A stretch of DNA of 35,832 nt from Burkholderiaceae bacterium (GCA_947450605.1 CANFWB010000016.1:1-35832), one strand, 5' to 3'. Positions 17,601 to 30,081 are shown, counted from the first letter of the stretch. Translations and numbers: made by a program. The notes: a model not told the origin generated them from the sequence alone.

Positions 17601-19091
17601 ATGAAAAAAGCTCTTGTTTGGCTCCGCCGTGACCTGCGTCTGTATGACAACGCAGCGCTTCACCATGCCCTCGCTAATAATGCCCAGGTCTGGGTGGCCT
17701 TCATCTTCGATACGGGCATTCTTAAGCCACTCAAGACAGCTGATCTGACGAGTGGCGTCTTAACGCATGATCGTCGCGTCGATTTTATTTGGCAAGGTCT
17801 CCAGAAAATGGATGGGGAGTTACGGAAACAAGGTGGTGGACTCATTGTTCAGGTGGGTAAGCCGACGGAATGCATTCCAAACATTGCTCGCACCTTAGGT
17901 GTGCAAACCGTCTATACCAATCATGACTACGAGCCATCTGCCATTGCACGCGATGCGTCCGTTGCAGCATCACTAGATCAGGCGGATATTGAGTTTGAGA
18001 CCTTTAAAGATCAAGTCATTTTCGAGAAAAAAGAAATTCTGACCAATTCAAACACGGTTTTTTCGATCTTCACTCCGTATAAAAATAACTGGCTCAGAAC
18101 ATTACAAGAAAAAGATATTGCAGCCTACGAGTGCTCGCCTGCCAAAGGTCAATTTGCGGCAATTCCAAAAACATTACAAGCCCCTTTTCCATCCCTAGAA
18201 TCCATGGGCTTTGCACCAACTGGGATTGAAACTTACTTGCCACCGGGCCCCGAAGGCGGCCAAGCATTTCTGGAGGACTTCCTTCATCGAATCGATCAAT
18301 ACCAAATTGGTAGAGACTTCCCAGCCATCAAAGGCGTAAGCTATCTCTCAACCCATCTACGTTTTGGCATGCTCTCCATCCGAGGGCTAGTTCGTGAGGC
18401 GCATCGTCGCATGCTTGCAGGCAGTATGGGCGCCACAATTTGGTTAAGCGAACTCATTTGGCGAGATTTCTATTTCATGATTCTCGCTAACCACCCTCGC
18501 CTAGCTGAGGGAGCATCCTTCAAGCCCGACTATGACAATATTGAATGGGAAAGTGGTACTCATGCCCAAAAATTATTCAAAGCCTGGTGTGACGGAAAAA
18601 CGGGCTATCCATTGGTAGATGCGGCCATGTGCCAACTCAATCAAAGCGGTTATATGCATAATCGCCTGCGCATGGTCGTTGCCAGCTTTTTAACCAAAGA
18701 TCTAGGAATTGATTGGCGTTGGGGGGAAATGTATTTTGCTCAACATCTGAATGATTTTGAACTGTCCTCCAATAATGGTGGCTGGCAATGGGCCTCCTCT
18801 TCAGGATGCGATGCCCAGCCTTACTTTAGGATCTTTAATCCCATCACTCAATCCCAGAAATTTGATCCGGAGGGGAAATTTATCCGCCGCTACTTACCTC
18901 AATTAGATAAGCTCTCCAAGAAGTCAATTCATGCGCCTTGGGAATCAGGCCATATTGAACTAGAAGCTGCAGGCATTCTTTTGGGGAGAGACTATCCACT
19001 ACCAGTAGTCAATCATGATGAGGCTCGCAAAAAGACCTTAGTGCGATATAGCGTGGTGAAAAAAGTCAGCCCCGAATCTCCATCCAACTAA
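17601..19091 (+). CDS. phrB: Deoxyribodipyrimidine photolyase
   Basis: Repairs cyclobutane pyrimidine dimers using blue light, FAD and an antenna cofactor. The 496-residue protein starts KKALVWLRRDLRLYDN, the class I photolyase N-terminal domain. The FAD domain includes TGYPLVDAAMCQLNQSGYMHNRLR, split here as TGYPLVDAAMCQL and GYMHNRLRMVVASF. It also includes DWRWGEMYFAQHL and the NNGGWQWASSSGCDAQPYF segment around the electron-transfer tryptophans. An upstream GTG at 17595 would add two residues; I prefer the ATG at 17601. TAATAT lies seven bases before it and there is no ribosome binding site. A role in surface-water light exposure is plausible. Confidence 0.95.
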   Translation: MKKALVWLRRDLRLYDNAALHHALANNAQVWVAFIFDTGILKPLKTADLTSGVLTHDRRVDFIWQGLQKMDGELRKQGGGLIVQVGKPTECIPNIARTLGVQTVYTNHDYEPSAIARDASVAASLDQADIEFETFKDQVIFEKKEILTNSNTVFSIFTPYKNNWLRTLQEKDIAAYECSPAKGQFAAIPKTLQAPFPSLESMGFAPTGIETYLPPGPEGGQAFLEDFLHRIDQYQIGRDFPAIKGVSYLSTHLRFGMLSIRGLVREAHRRMLAGSMGATIWLSELIWRDFYFMILANHPRLAEGASFKPDYDNIEWESGTHAQKLFKAWCDGKTGYPLVDAAMCQLNQSGYMHNRLRMVVASFLTKDLGIDWRWGEMYFAQHLNDFELSSNNGGWQWASSSGCDAQPYFRIFNPITQSQKFDPEGKFIRRYLPQLDKLSKKSIHAPWESGHIELEAAGILLGRDYPLPVVNHDEARKKTLVRYSVVKKVSPESPSN

Positions 19092-19095
19092 AGTA

Positions 19096-19124
19096 TTGAG
19101 CCTCGATATACTTTCCGATTTAAT
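19096..19124 (+). promoter_or_regulatory. Possible promoter of apaH
   Basis: TTGAGC (19096-19101), exactly 17 bases, then TTTAAT (19119-19124), seven bases before the apaH ATG. It lies wholly in the phrB-apaH gap and would give a leaderless or near-leaderless transcript. The hexamers are only partial matches to sigma-70 consensus. Confidence 0.4.
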
Positions 19125-19131
19125 ATAGGGT

Positions 19132-19971
19132 ATGAGCAAGATCTACGCAGTTGGGGATATCCAGGGGTGCGCACCATCCCTGAAGACCCTAGTCAAAAAA
19201 ATTCCCTCTAAATCCAAGTTGATTTTCTTGGGAGATCTTGTCAATCGCGGCCCTGATTCGCTAGGCACTTTACGCTACCTTAAGCGACTACAAGAAGAGC
19301 AGCGAATTGAATGTATTTTAGGTAATCACGATTTGCATCTACTTGCTGTAGATGCAGGCATCCGCATGACTAAAGGATTGGATACCTTACGACCCATTCT
19401 GGATGCTCCCGATAGGGCTGAGTTAATTCATTGGTTACGTCACAGACCTATGGCACTGAGTAATGGCAAAGTACTTACCGTCCACGCGGGAGTATTACCC
19501 CAATGGGATCTCCAGCAAACGATTGAATGCGCTCAAGAGGTGGAAAAGGCGCTACGCAAAAAATCCTATAAAGACTTTTTGGCAAATATGTATGGCAATA
19601 CCCCCAAGAAGTGGAGCCACTCGCTGAAGGGGTATGAGCGCCTTCGCGTCATTACCAATGCCCTGACACGTATTCGCTTTTGCACCCCTGCCGGCATGAT
19701 GGAATTTGAAAGCAAAGAAGGTTTTGGAGATGGACCCAAGGGATATGTTCCCTGGTTTAAAGCCCCCAAGAGAAAAACGAAGAATACCTTGATCTATTTT
19801 GGTCACTGGTCAACTTTGGGCCTGCTTCGACAAGGGAATGTCATCGGCCTTGATACTGGCTGTGTGTGGGGTGGAAAACTCACCGCCATGGAAATTCCCG
19901 AGTCAGGCAAAGCAAGTAAGGGCCTGGAAATCATCCAAGTAACTGGCTACGATCACCCGCTCAGAATGTAA
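19132..19971 (+). CDS. apaH: Bis(5'-nucleosyl)-tetraphosphatase (symmetrical) ApaH
   Basis: Hydrolyses Ap4A to two ADP and, in E. coli, removes Np4 caps from RNA. The 279-residue length is standard. The metallophosphatase motifs are all present: YAVGDIQGC at the N-terminus, FLGDLVNRGPDS, ILGNHDLHLL and VHAGVLPQWD. FGHWSTLGL and GLDTGCVWGGKLTA lie near the C-terminus. It is downstream of phrB on the same strand after 40 bases. It has a candidate promoter of its own and no visible ribosome binding site. It converges on hemL with no clear terminator in the 18-base gap. Confidence 0.95.
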   Translation: MSKIYAVGDIQGCAPSLKTLVKKIPSKSKLIFLGDLVNRGPDSLGTLRYLKRLQEEQRIECILGNHDLHLLAVDAGIRMTKGLDTLRPILDAPDRAELIHWLRHRPMALSNGKVLTVHAGVLPQWDLQQTIECAQEVEKALRKKSYKDFLANMYGNTPKKWSHSLKGYERLRVITNALTRIRFCTPAGMMEFESKEGFGDGPKGYVPWFKAPKRKTKNTLIYFGHWSTLGLLRQGNVIGLDTGCVWGGKLTAMEIPESGKASKGLEIIQVTGYDHPLRM

Positions 19972-19989
19972 ACCGCTGAATTGCTCGGG

Positions 19990-21306
19990 CTACAGTTTCT
20001 TAAAAGCGCTATGGGCGGCAGCAATAATCTCATCCAGAACGGCATTGTCATGCGCAATGGATGTAAAGCCAGCCTCATATGCTGAGGGCGCCAAATACAC
20101 ACCTTGATCTAACATCAAGTGGAAGAATTTCTTAAACGACTCAATATTGGTTTTAGTCACCTCTTCAAAAGAAGTGGGGACTTGGTCGGCAAAGTAGAAA
20201 CCAAACATACCCCCAACACTATCGACCGCAAAGGGAACGTTAGCCGCATCTGCTGCCTGCTTTAAACCTGCCATGAGTTTTTCTGTTTGACCAGTTAAAC
20301 ACTCATAAAAACCTTCACGCGAAACGATTTCCAAGGTCTTCAATCCGGCAGCTACCGCAACAGGATTGCCCGACAAAGTGCCCGCCTGGTAAACGTTACC
20401 CAACGGTGCCAACTTAGACATGATTTCTTTCTTGCCACCAAAAGCCGCCATCGGCATACCGCCGCCCATTACTTTGCCTAAGCAAGTTAGATCAGGAACA
20501 ATCCCTTGTAAAGATTGGGCGCCGCCCAAGGCTACTCTAAATCCGGTCATCACCTCGTCGTAAATCAACACGCTGCCATATTGGCTAGTCAAACTGCGCA
20601 GCGCCGCTAAAAATGCTGTTGACGGCTTTATCAAGTTCATATTCCCAGCAATAGGCTCCAAGATTACAGCTGCAATCTGATCACCCTGCTTTTTGAAAAC
20701 CTCTTCAAGTGCCGCAACATCGTTGTAAGGCAAAACCAAGGTGTGTTTCACCAAGTCATGAGGAACGCCACCAGAAGATGGCGCATTTTGTGTGGAATCT
20801 GCAAATGTCAGTAAGCCTGAGCCTGCCTTCACCAACAAACTATCGGCATGGCCGTGATAACAGCCCTCAAATTTAATAATGCAATCTCGACCTGTGTAGC
20901 CACGCGCAAGACGCAGCGCACTCATCGTGGCCTCTGTACCACTAGACACCATGCGCACTTGCTCAATACTGGGCACTAACTGGCAAATGCGTTCTGCTAA
21001 TTCAATTTCGCCTTCAGTCGGGGCGCCATAACTAAAACTTGTTTCCGCAGCCCTCTGAACAGCCTCTACTACCTCAGGATGAGCGTGGCCTGCAATCATC
21101 GGGCCCCAAGACATAATTAAATCAATATAACGCGTACCTTCTGCATCCCAAAAGTAAGGTCCTTTGGCTTTACTGACAAAACGTGGCGTACCACCTACCT
21201 GACGAAAAGCCCGTACTGGCGAATTCACACCTCCAGGAATCGTTTTTTGCGCACGCTCAAATAAGATGTCGTTTTGTCCCAAGATGCTTTCCCTGCTTTC
21301 GCTCAT
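19990..21306 (-). CDS. hemL: Glutamate-1-semialdehyde 2,1-aminomutase HemL
   Basis: A PLP enzyme that makes 5-aminolevulinate in the C5 heme pathway. The 438-residue protein starts with the family's [19 protein letters not shown]. It has [20 protein letters not shown], the YDEVMTGFR aspartate motif and the PLP-lysine region [17 protein letters not shown]. It lies 31 bases after the rubredoxin gene on the same strand. In several Burkholderiaceae that I recall, a thiamine gene (thiD) sits between them; here it does not. The start ATG at 21304-21306 gives the standard N-terminus. Confidence 0.96.
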   Translation of the reverse strand: MSESRESILGQNDILFERAQKTIPGGVNSPVRAFRQVGGTPRFVSKAKGPYFWDAEGTRYIDLIMSWGPMIAGHAHPEVVEAVQRAAETSFSYGAPTEGEIELAERICQLVPSIEQVRMVSSGTEATMSALRLARGYTGRDCIIKFEGCYHGHADSLLVKAGSGLLTFADSTQNAPSSGGVPHDLVKHTLVLPYNDVAALEEVFKKQGDQIAAVILEPIAGNMNLIKPSTAFLAALRSLTSQYGSVLIYDEVMTGFRVALGGAQSLQGIVPDLTCLGKVMGGGMPMAAFGGKKEIMSKLAPLGNVYQAGTLSGNPVAVAAGLKTLEIVSREGFYECLTGQTEKLMAGLKQAADAANVPFAVDSVGGMFGFYFADQVPTSFEEVTKTNIESFKKFFHLMLDQGVYLAPSAYEAGFTSIAHDNAVLDEIIAAAHSAFKKL

Positions 21307-21337
21307 GTGTCTAATTATTTTTAATTCAATCGATCGA

Positions 21338-21508
21338 TTAGATCGCCATCATTTCAAAATCTTCTTTTCGTGCGCCGCACTCTGGACAAGTCCAGTTCAT
21401 CGGAACATCTTTCCACAGGGTTCCTGGAGCAATGCCCTCCTCCGGCAAGCCGGTAGCCTCGTCATAGACCCAGCCACAAATTAAGCACATATAGGTTTTC
21501 AATTCCAT
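21338..21508 (-). CDS. rubA: Rubredoxin
   Basis: A small mononuclear-iron electron carrier of 56 residues. It starts [20 protein letters not shown]. The iron is bound by C8-LI-C11 and C41-PE-C44, both in the usual CxxCG pattern. The aromatic core (Y6, W13, Y15, W32) and the PxDW-like [12 protein letters not shown] are typical. The start at 21506-21508 has a purine-rich GAGGAG about 11 bases upstream. It is followed by hemL after 31 bases and preceded on the strand by rlmL after 52 bases. Its redox partner cannot be identified from the sequence. Confidence 0.95.
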   Translation of the reverse strand: MELKTYMCLICGWVYDEATGLPEEGIAPGTLWKDVPMNWTCPECGARKEDFEMMAI

Positions 21509-21560
21509 CTCAGTCTCTTCTCCTCTGAATATTCTTTATTAATGTTTTGGTATTTGCGGG

Positions 21561-23015
21561 CTATTTTAAATCTGGCGCAGCGTCACGCTTTTGATGCATC
21601 TCAAATTTAAAGAGGCGGCATTCCAAAGGGCCATTAAATAAGGGGGTACGCTTAGATTCTTTAATACGCAACTGCCCTGGCAAAGCCATATCTGCAGTCA
21701 ACACAAATACATTCCAACCGCTAAAAGCCTCTTTAAGGTGTTGGCCAAATTGCCTTAAAAACTCCACAAATCGTGGATCCTGCTCTTCTTGCGCCTGAAG
21801 TTTTTTCAAGGATTCGCGACTAGAGCGCTTAGCACTTTGACGCCCAGTTTCTAAGTTATAAGCAAAGCGGTCTTCTGGCTCTTCTGCCTCACCATATTCA
21901 TCATGATCAGCATCCCGCTCTTGACCTCGACCACCCTTCAGCACCAAACGCTCGCCATAAGGCGGGTTGAGCAACATCACGCCATCCCTTGCATTTGCTG
22001 GTGGCTTACTCGCTAAAGCATCAATCTGACGAGTCACAGGTAGTCCCGGTAGTTGAGCTCGCTGCCAGTTGCCTTTAAACATCGCAACCAATTTCTCATT
22101 AATATCACCGCCACTAATCCCCAGGGATTCTGCATCTGGAAATTGCTTACGCTTTTCCAACATCTCACTTAAGACGGCTTCTTTTAAATCAATCCAACGC
22201 TTCTGCTCTGTTGCCTCACTAAAAGGCTTCAGTCTCTGAAACCCAAAACCATGGGCAGAAGTGATTAATGGACGGTATGCCAGTCGACTTGGCTTGGCAT
22301 CGTCACCATACATGCCGGCGCGAATGGCGCCGGACGGAATTGCCAAAGCCATCTGCGCTGCTTCAATCAAGAAGGTTCCACTACCGCACATTGGATCAAA
22401 CAGGGTTTGCGAAGGTTTCCAACCGGTGATTGACAAAATACCAGCAGCCAAGTTTTCCTTCAGCGGCGCATCGCCTTTTTCATCACGCCAGCCACGTTTA
22501 AATAATGCCTCACCAGAGGTATCCAAATAAATGGTGACATGGGTTGCCGTGAGATGCGCTTGAACACGAACATCTGGAAAGGCTGTATCAATACTTGGAC
22601 GATCACCCGTGACGTCACGCAAACGGTCAACGATGGCATCTTTAATTTTCAGGGTCGCAAAATTCAAACTCTTTAGCGGTGAGCGATGTGCCGTCACATC
22701 GACACGTAATGTCTGCTTAGAAGAAAACCACTCTTCCCAGGCTAAGCCACTCGCCAATTTATATAAATCTTCCTCTTGGCGGTAGGGGGCGTCAGCCATT
22801 TGCAATAAGACTCGACTAGCAATACGAGAATGTAAGTTCAAAGCCATTGCAGCAGATAGCGGCGCTGCTAGACCCACTCCGCCCGTTGGGCTTGTGGGTG
22901 TGGGGTCAATAACCCAAGCACCCAATGCTTTACAGTCGGGACGCTGCGCAATACTCGCCAGCTCTTGCGCCAAAGGCACTTCTAGTCCACCTGGACAAAC
23001 AACAAAAAATCTCAT
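21561..23015 (-). CDS. rlmL: 23S rRNA (guanine) methyltransferase, RlmL N-terminal type
   Basis: THUMP domain plus Rossmann-fold SAM-dependent methyltransferase. E. coli RlmL makes m2G2445 of 23S rRNA; this 484-residue protein corresponds to the N-terminal half of the longer E. coli RlmKL fusion. It begins RFFVVCPGGLEVPLAQEL and has LFKRGWRDEKGDAPLKENLA. The SAM site is LFDPMCGSGTFLIEAA near residue 208 and the catalytic motif is LLNPPYGERL near residue 355. After the catalytic motif comes a highly charged insert of roughly 60 residues, rich in Asp/Glu then Arg/Lys, before the final strands. The guanine target is inferred from the family. Confidence 0.88.
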   Translation of the reverse strand: MRFFVVCPGGLEVPLAQELASIAQRPDCKALGAWVIDPTPTSPTGGVGLAAPLSAAMALNLHSRIASRVLLQMADAPYRQEEDLYKLASGLAWEEWFSSKQTLRVDVTAHRSPLKSLNFATLKIKDAIVDRLRDVTGDRPSIDTAFPDVRVQAHLTATHVTIYLDTSGEALFKRGWRDEKGDAPLKENLAAGILSITGWKPSQTLFDPMCGSGTFLIEAAQMALAIPSGAIRAGMYGDDAKPSRLAYRPLITSAHGFGFQRLKPFSEATEQKRWIDLKEAVLSEMLEKRKQFPDAESLGISGGDINEKLVAMFKGNWQRAQLPGLPVTRQIDALASKPPANARDGVMLLNPPYGERLVLKGGRGQERDADHDEYGEAEEPEDRFAYNLETGRQSAKRSSRESLKKLQAQEEQDPRFVEFLRQFGQHLKEAFSGWNVFVLTADMALPGQLRIKESKRTPLFNGPLECRLFKFEMHQKRDAAPDLK

Positions 23016-23062
23016 GAGGCTAGCAATCTAAAAAGGGTATGAATAAGGGAATACAAAAAACA

Positions 23063-23488
23063 TTAAGGCTTGATCACAACCAAGGCCGTGACGATCAATA
23101 ACAGGATTACAGGCACTTCATTAAACCAACGGTACCAAACACCTGAACGAGCGTTAGCGCCATTGCGGAACTTCTTGAGCAAGCTCCAGCAGGCATGGTG
23201 ATAGCCCATGACCAGAATGACAAAAAATACTTTGACATGCATCCAAGTTTCTCCAGAGCCGATCTTGAAATACAGCCAAAGAATGAATCCAAGTAGTACT
23301 GCAGGCAGCGCCAAGATAGTCATAAAACGGAACAGGCGATTCGCCATACCCAAAAGGCGCGCATAGGCTTCAGGATTTTTTTCATCCGCCAAATTCACAA
23401 AAATGCGTGGGAGATAAAACAAACCAGCAAACCACGAAGCAATCAAGACAATATGGCATGTCTTAGTCCACAAATACGCATTGCCCAT
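23063..23488 (-). CDS. hemJ: HemJ-like protoporphyrinogen IX oxidase (CopD family membrane protein)
   Basis: A 141-residue membrane protein with four predicted helices: about residues 8-28, 54-76, 82-102 and 120-138. The start YLWTKTCHIVLIASWFAG followed by LFYLPRIFV is the signature of the HemJ/UPF0093 group, which oxidises protoporphyrinogen IX in many proteobacteria. The conserved RLLGMANRLFRFM region and the WMHVKVFFVILVMGYHH helix also fit. The CopD copper-export family shares the fold and is the alternative. Its location a few genes from hemL supports the heme role, which remains inference. Confidence 0.72.
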   Translation of the reverse strand: MGNAYLWTKTCHIVLIASWFAGLFYLPRIFVNLADEKNPEAYARLLGMANRLFRFMTILALPAVLLGFILWLYFKIGSGETWMHVKVFFVILVMGYHHACWSLLKKFRNGANARSGVWYRWFNEVPVILLLIVTALVVIKP

Positions 23489-23533
23489 AATGAGTGATTT
23501 CCGTTCTTTAGTTTTTTAATTGAGCTTAATAAA

Positions 23534-24811
23534 TTAAGTTCGAATCTCGCCATGACCCATGACGATATATTTAAGTGAAGTTAAACCATCTAAACCGACG
23601 GGGCCACGAGCATGCAATTTGTCATTGGAGATGCCAATCTCCGCACCAAGACCATATTCAAAACCATCAGCAAAGCGGGTGCTGGCATTCACCATCACAC
23701 TGGCACTATCCACTTCACGTAAGAAGCGATTAGCATTAATCTGATTATTGCTAATGATGGCATCCGTGTGTTTGCTGCCATATTGCTCAATATGATTCAT
23801 TGCCTCATCCATATCGAGCACAGTTTTAATCGACAAAATCGGTGCCAAATACTCTGTTTGCCAGTCTTCCTCTGTCGCATCAACTAGCCCCTGGAATCCA
23901 GCAGCCTCCAAAACCTGTCGAGTCAGGGGATCAACGCGTAGCTCTACACCTTTATCTTGATAGATTTTGCACAAAGCGGGCAAGACCTGTGGGGCTATTA
24001 CCTGATTTACCAATAAGGTCTCCATCGCATTACAAGGCGCATAACGCTGTGTCTTGGCGTTATCACACACCTTGATTGCCATTGCGACATCCGCATCCGC
24101 ATCAATATAAGTGTGGCAAATACCATCTAGATGCTTAATCATCGGTACACGTGCTTCAGCCATCAAGCGCGCAATCAAGCTCTTACCGCCACGAGGCACA
24201 ATCACATCAATGTATTGCGTCATCGTGATCATCTCACCAACAGCACTGCGGTCTGTTGTGGTCACCACCTGCACAGCATCCATTGGTAAATGGGCCGCAT
24301 CCAAACCCTCTTGAATGAACTGCGCCAGCAAGGTATTCGAATCAATCGCCTCCGAACCACCTCGTAAAATTACCGCATTGCCTGACTTCAAGCAAAGCGC
24401 TGCAGCATCAATCGTGACATTCGGGCGAGACTCATAAATGATGCCGATAACACCAAGGGGCACACGCATTTGACCGAGCTCAATACCAGAGGCTTGCTTT
24501 TGCAAGGGTGTAATTTTCCCAATCGGATCATCCAGAGAAACAATTTGCTCCAAACCCAAAGCCATAGACTCAATGGTCTTTGGGGTCATGGTTAAGCGAT
24601 CAATAAAGGCGGCATCTTGACCATTGCCTTTTGCGCGCGCAACATCCAATCCATTCACCCGCTGAATTTCCTCAGTCCGCTCACGAACCAACTTGGCAAT
24701 ATGCAACAAAGCTTGATTTTTTTGCTCACTCGATGCGCGCGCCATGGCACGTGATGCCTGACGAGCACGTTGACCAATATCTTGCATCATCTGCTTAATA
24801 GAATCACTCAT
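23534..24811 (-). CDS. proA: Gamma-glutamyl phosphate reductase ProA
   Basis: Second step of proline synthesis: NADPH-dependent reduction of gamma-glutamyl phosphate to glutamate semialdehyde. The 425-residue protein has [36 protein letters not shown] and the catalytic-cysteine region [30 protein letters not shown] and TSLKYIVMG sit near the end. All are canonical. It follows holA after 60 bases that carry a spaced direct repeat and a hairpin. proB is not adjacent. Confidence 0.96.
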   Translation of the reverse strand: MSDSIKQMMQDIGQRARQASRAMARASSEQKNQALLHIAKLVRERTEEIQRVNGLDVARAKGNGQDAAFIDRLTMTPKTIESMALGLEQIVSLDDPIGKITPLQKQASGIELGQMRVPLGVIGIIYESRPNVTIDAAALCLKSGNAVILRGGSEAIDSNTLLAQFIQEGLDAAHLPMDAVQVVTTTDRSAVGEMITMTQYIDVIVPRGGKSLIARLMAEARVPMIKHLDGICHTYIDADADVAMAIKVCDNAKTQRYAPCNAMETLLVNQVIAPQVLPALCKIYQDKGVELRVDPLTRQVLEAAGFQGLVDATEEDWQTEYLAPILSIKTVLDMDEAMNHIEQYGSKHTDAIISNNQINANRFLREVDSASVMVNASTRFADGFEYGLGAEIGISNDKLHARGPVGLDGLTSLKYIVMGHGEIRT

Positions 24812-24820
24812 TTTTAACCA

Positions 24821-24850
24821 TATCTAAATTAATCTTGTTTTATCTAAATT
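24821..24850. repeat. Direct repeat TATCTAAATT x2, 20-base period, upstream of proA
   Basis: Identical decamers at 24821-24830 and 24841-24850 lie ten bases upstream of the proA start, on one helical face at about two turns. They could be an operator or chance in AT-rich DNA. Confidence 0.5.
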
Positions 24851-24859
24851 GCATCTTCA

Positions 24860-24877
24860 CGCTAGATTGATCTAGCG
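24860..24877. repeat. Inverted repeat at the holA stop
   Basis: Perfect 8-base arms CGCTAGAT and ATCTAGCG around TG. It overlaps the holA TAG codon (24872-24874). No T-run follows on the minus strand, so it is more likely an RNA-stability or processing hairpin than an intrinsic terminator. Confidence 0.55.
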
Positions 24878-25933
24878 CAACAAATTTCCTACCAAACGCA
24901 AGCCATCCCAGGGGTCCGCAGGTAAATCTGCCGCATGCAACCCCTTGGACTGACGATCTAATCCAGCGGCAACCTGCATAGCTCTGCGCAATTTCAAGGG
25001 CTGTACCCGCTTTAGCGCCAGTGGATATAAGCGCTCTTTATTTCCCCAAATACGATTGGTGCGCATTAACTGCTGTACAGACTCACCCGCATCATGGGCT
25101 GCTTTTAATTTCGATAGTATCCGAAGCTCTTCAGTCACGCTCCACAGAATCAACACCAAAGGCTCACCCTCGCCCTTTAGGCCATCCAACATCTGATTCA
25201 GGCGCGATAGATCGCCGGCCAGCATAGCCTCGGTAAGCTCAAAGACGTTATAGCGAGCCACTTTCAAAATGGCAGACCGAATTTGCTCTTCAGTGAGCAC
25301 GCCAGCCGGATGTAATAAACCCAGCTTCTGAATTTCTTGATGGGCAGCGATGAGATTACCCTCCACCTGCTCCGCAATAAAACTGAGAGCGCGCTGCCCC
25401 TCAGGGCCAGACTCAAGCTCTTGACCTTGTTTTTTGAGTCGCCCAGCAATCCATTGCGGCAATTGACTGCGATCCAAAGAATCTAATTGAATGGCCATGC
25501 CAGCCTCATCCAAGGCGGTAAACCAAGCAGAGGTCTTGGTCTTACCATCCAGCTTAGGCAGAATGATGCAAAAAATCGTATCAGGGCCTTCAGAACCCAC
25601 TGCCTGAGACTCAATTTGAGCCGAAAATTGCTTCAATGCTTCAGCACCATCACGTCCTGGCTTGCCTGTCGGTATACGTAATTCCACCCAGCGCTTATCC
25701 CCGAATAAGGACATGGTTTGTCCAGCACTTAATAAGGCACTCCAATCAAAACCACGCTCTTGCAAAAGAACTTCACGATCGGTGTAACCCATTTTCCTGG
25801 CGGTAGCACGCAATTGATCCATTGCCTCCATCATTAACAGTGGCTCGTCACCACTAAAAATGTAGAGAGGCTTTAATGAAGCCGCGGAATTCAGTGACCT
25901 CAAATGTACCTGCAAGGCATCGCTCTTAACCAT
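24872..25933 (-). CDS. holA: DNA polymerase III delta subunit HolA
   Basis: The clamp-loader wrench subunit that opens the beta sliding clamp. The 353-residue length fits. The N-terminal AAA-like domain reads LKPLYIFSGDEPLLMMEAMDQL. FGDKRWVELRIPTGKPG follows, and then LKKQGQELESGPEGQRALSF, split here as RLKKQGQELE and GQRALSFIAEQVEGN. The middle GNLIAAHQEIQKLGLLH motif is diagnostic. It follows lptE by 19 bases and precedes proA, the standard leuS-lptE-holA-proA order of Burkholderiales. Confidence 0.94.
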   Translation of the reverse strand: MVKSDALQVHLRSLNSAASLKPLYIFSGDEPLLMMEAMDQLRATARKMGYTDREVLLQERGFDWSALLSAGQTMSLFGDKRWVELRIPTGKPGRDGAEALKQFSAQIESQAVGSEGPDTIFCIILPKLDGKTKTSAWFTALDEAGMAIQLDSLDRSQLPQWIAGRLKKQGQELESGPEGQRALSFIAEQVEGNLIAAHQEIQKLGLLHPAGVLTEEQIRSAILKVARYNVFELTEAMLAGDLSRLNQMLDGLKGEGEPLVLILWSVTEELRILSKLKAAHDAGESVQQLMRTNRIWGNKERLYPLALKRVQPLKLRRAMQVAAGLDRQSKGLHAADLPADPWDGLRLVGNLLR

Positions 25934-25952
25934 GCGATTTGACCCTCATTCT

Positions 25953-26480
25953 TTAAAAGCTTCGAGCCTGTGGCGCTCTTGCAGAGGCAGCAACACGACG
26001 GAGAATCTGTACCGCAAGATCTCTACGCATCAAAGATAGAAATTGCTGCACCTGGACATCTGTTGCCAATACGGTAGAGACAGAGAAGTCCATATCGCGA
26101 GTCATATAAATTTCAGCCTCAGGTACAACATCTGCACCACTAACGTCGTATGCCCTAAATCCAACACGAATATTGAGGCGATAAGCAGAAACCTGACCAT
26201 TGGAGTTGTAGGCCAAGATCTCACGACCATTCAGGTCGCTAGTGATATCCAGAATGAGATCAGCATCCTTAGGATTGATTGCTACCTTCGCATCCGTACC
26301 CGTCAAAATAGCCGTCTGTAGATCTGCACGCAATGGAGGCGAAGGACTACCCGTAATGGCAATCACCTTAAAAGGTAAATCCACCATTCCGCGCAAACGA
26401 TAGCCGCAAGCCACTAAGCCACTGATTGGCGCCAAAGCAAACAAGCTAAGTACAGTACGTCGAAGGGTATTTACGCTCAT
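25953..26480 (-). CDS. lptE: LPS-assembly lipoprotein LptE
   Basis: The outer-membrane lipoprotein plug of the LptD translocon, which inserts LPS into the outer leaflet. The 175-residue precursor has a signal peptide ending in the lipobox GLVAC, with C25 lipidated, followed at once by GYRLRG, the family's opening. YRLNIRVGFRAYD and the late VQQFLSLMRRDLAVQILRR helix are conserved. It lies 24 bases after leuS and 19 before holA, the invariant arrangement for this gene. It fits with waaC and the glycan genes as part of the LPS programme of this window. Confidence 0.93.
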   Translation of the reverse strand: MSVNTLRRTVLSLFALAPISGLVACGYRLRGMVDLPFKVIAITGSPSPPLRADLQTAILTGTDAKVAINPKDADLILDITSDLNGREILAYNSNGQVSAYRLNIRVGFRAYDVSGADVVPEAEIYMTRDMDFSVSTVLATDVQVQQFLSLMRRDLAVQILRRVAASARAPQARSF

Positions 26481-26504
26481 GGGTTTAGTCTTGTGTTTGG
26501 TTTA

Positions 26505-29174
<2,670 letters not shown>

Positions 29175-29210
29175 TCAATACAACTCTTTTCTTCTATTTT
29201 GATGGGTTAA

Positions 29211-30014
29211 TTACTTGCGTAAGCCAAGTACGTCCTGCATGTCATATAAACCCGAGCTTTGGCTCTGCAAAAAACGTGCTGCGCGCAAAGAGCCTTGGGC
29301 ATAAGACTGACGGCTGGAAGACTTGTGGCTGATCTCAATGCGCTCGCCTTCACCCGCAAACAAGACAGTGTGATCGCCAACAATATCTCCGCCACGAATC
29401 GTTGCAAAACCAATGGAGCCTGCCTTACGCTCGCCGGTATGACCTTCGCGGGCGTAGACAGCAACATCCTCCAAGTTTTCACCAAGCGCATCGGCAATGA
29501 CCTCACCCATTCTGAGTGCAGTCCCCGATGGAGCATCTACCTTATGCCGATGATGGGCTTCAATGATTTCAATGTCATAGCCTTCGTTCAGCATTTTTGC
29601 TGCAATCTCTAGCAACTTAAAAGTCGCGTTCACGCCCACACTCATGTTTGGTGCAAACACGATTGCTAAAGTAGCGGAGGCTTTTTTCAAACCATCAATC
29701 TGCTCAGCACTCAAGCCGGTGGTTCCGATAATCATTTTGCTACCGGTCTTTTGCGCCACTGCCAAGTGCGCCATCGTGCCCTCTGGACGGGTGAAGTCAA
29801 TCAAATATTCTGCTTGACCTAAAGCCTTAGGAATATCAGAAGTAATTTCTACACCCGTTTTTTTACCTAAAAATGCGCCTGCATCTTCACCCAACTGAGG
29901 GCATGCATTGTGCTCGAGTGCACCGACCAACTGAGCATCAGGACTATTGAGAACAGCCTCGATCAACATTTTTCCCATGCGCCCGGTTGCACCGGCAATT
30001 GCGATTCTCATCAT
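29211..30014 (-). CDS. dapB: 4-hydroxy-tetrahydrodipicolinate reductase DapB
   Basis: NAD(P)H-dependent reductase of the lysine/diaminopimelate pathway. The 267-residue protein begins with two adjacent Met codons, then [19 protein letters not shown]. It has [15 protein letters not shown] and [10 protein letters not shown], and the substrate-site [16 protein letters not shown] with its conserved His-His-x-x-Lys. The C-terminal [17 protein letters not shown] is also typical. It lies between bamE and leuS on the same strand, 67 bases after bamE. It supplies diaminopimelate for the cell wall as well as lysine. Confidence 0.96.
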   Translation of the reverse strand: MMRIAIAGATGRMGKMLIEAVLNSPDAQLVGALEHNACPQLGEDAGAFLGKKTGVEITSDIPKALGQAEYLIDFTRPEGTMAHLAVAQKTGSKMIIGTTGLSAEQIDGLKKASATLAIVFAPNMSVGVNATFKLLEIAAKMLNEGYDIEIIEAHHRHKVDAPSGTALRMGEVIADALGENLEDVAVYAREGHTGERKAGSIGFATIRGGDIVGDHTVLFAGEGERIEISHKSSSRQSYAQGSLRAARFLQSQSSGLYDMQDVLGLRK

Positions 30015-30081
30015 TTATATCTTCGTTTCTTATTAAAGGTTGCCGAAAGAAATCACTCAGCATCAACAACAAAAGTACTCT

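Noticed and set aside
24860..24877. Inverted repeat considered as a holA terminator
   Set aside because: The stem is perfect but no T-run follows on the minus strand, so it is listed as a repeat only.
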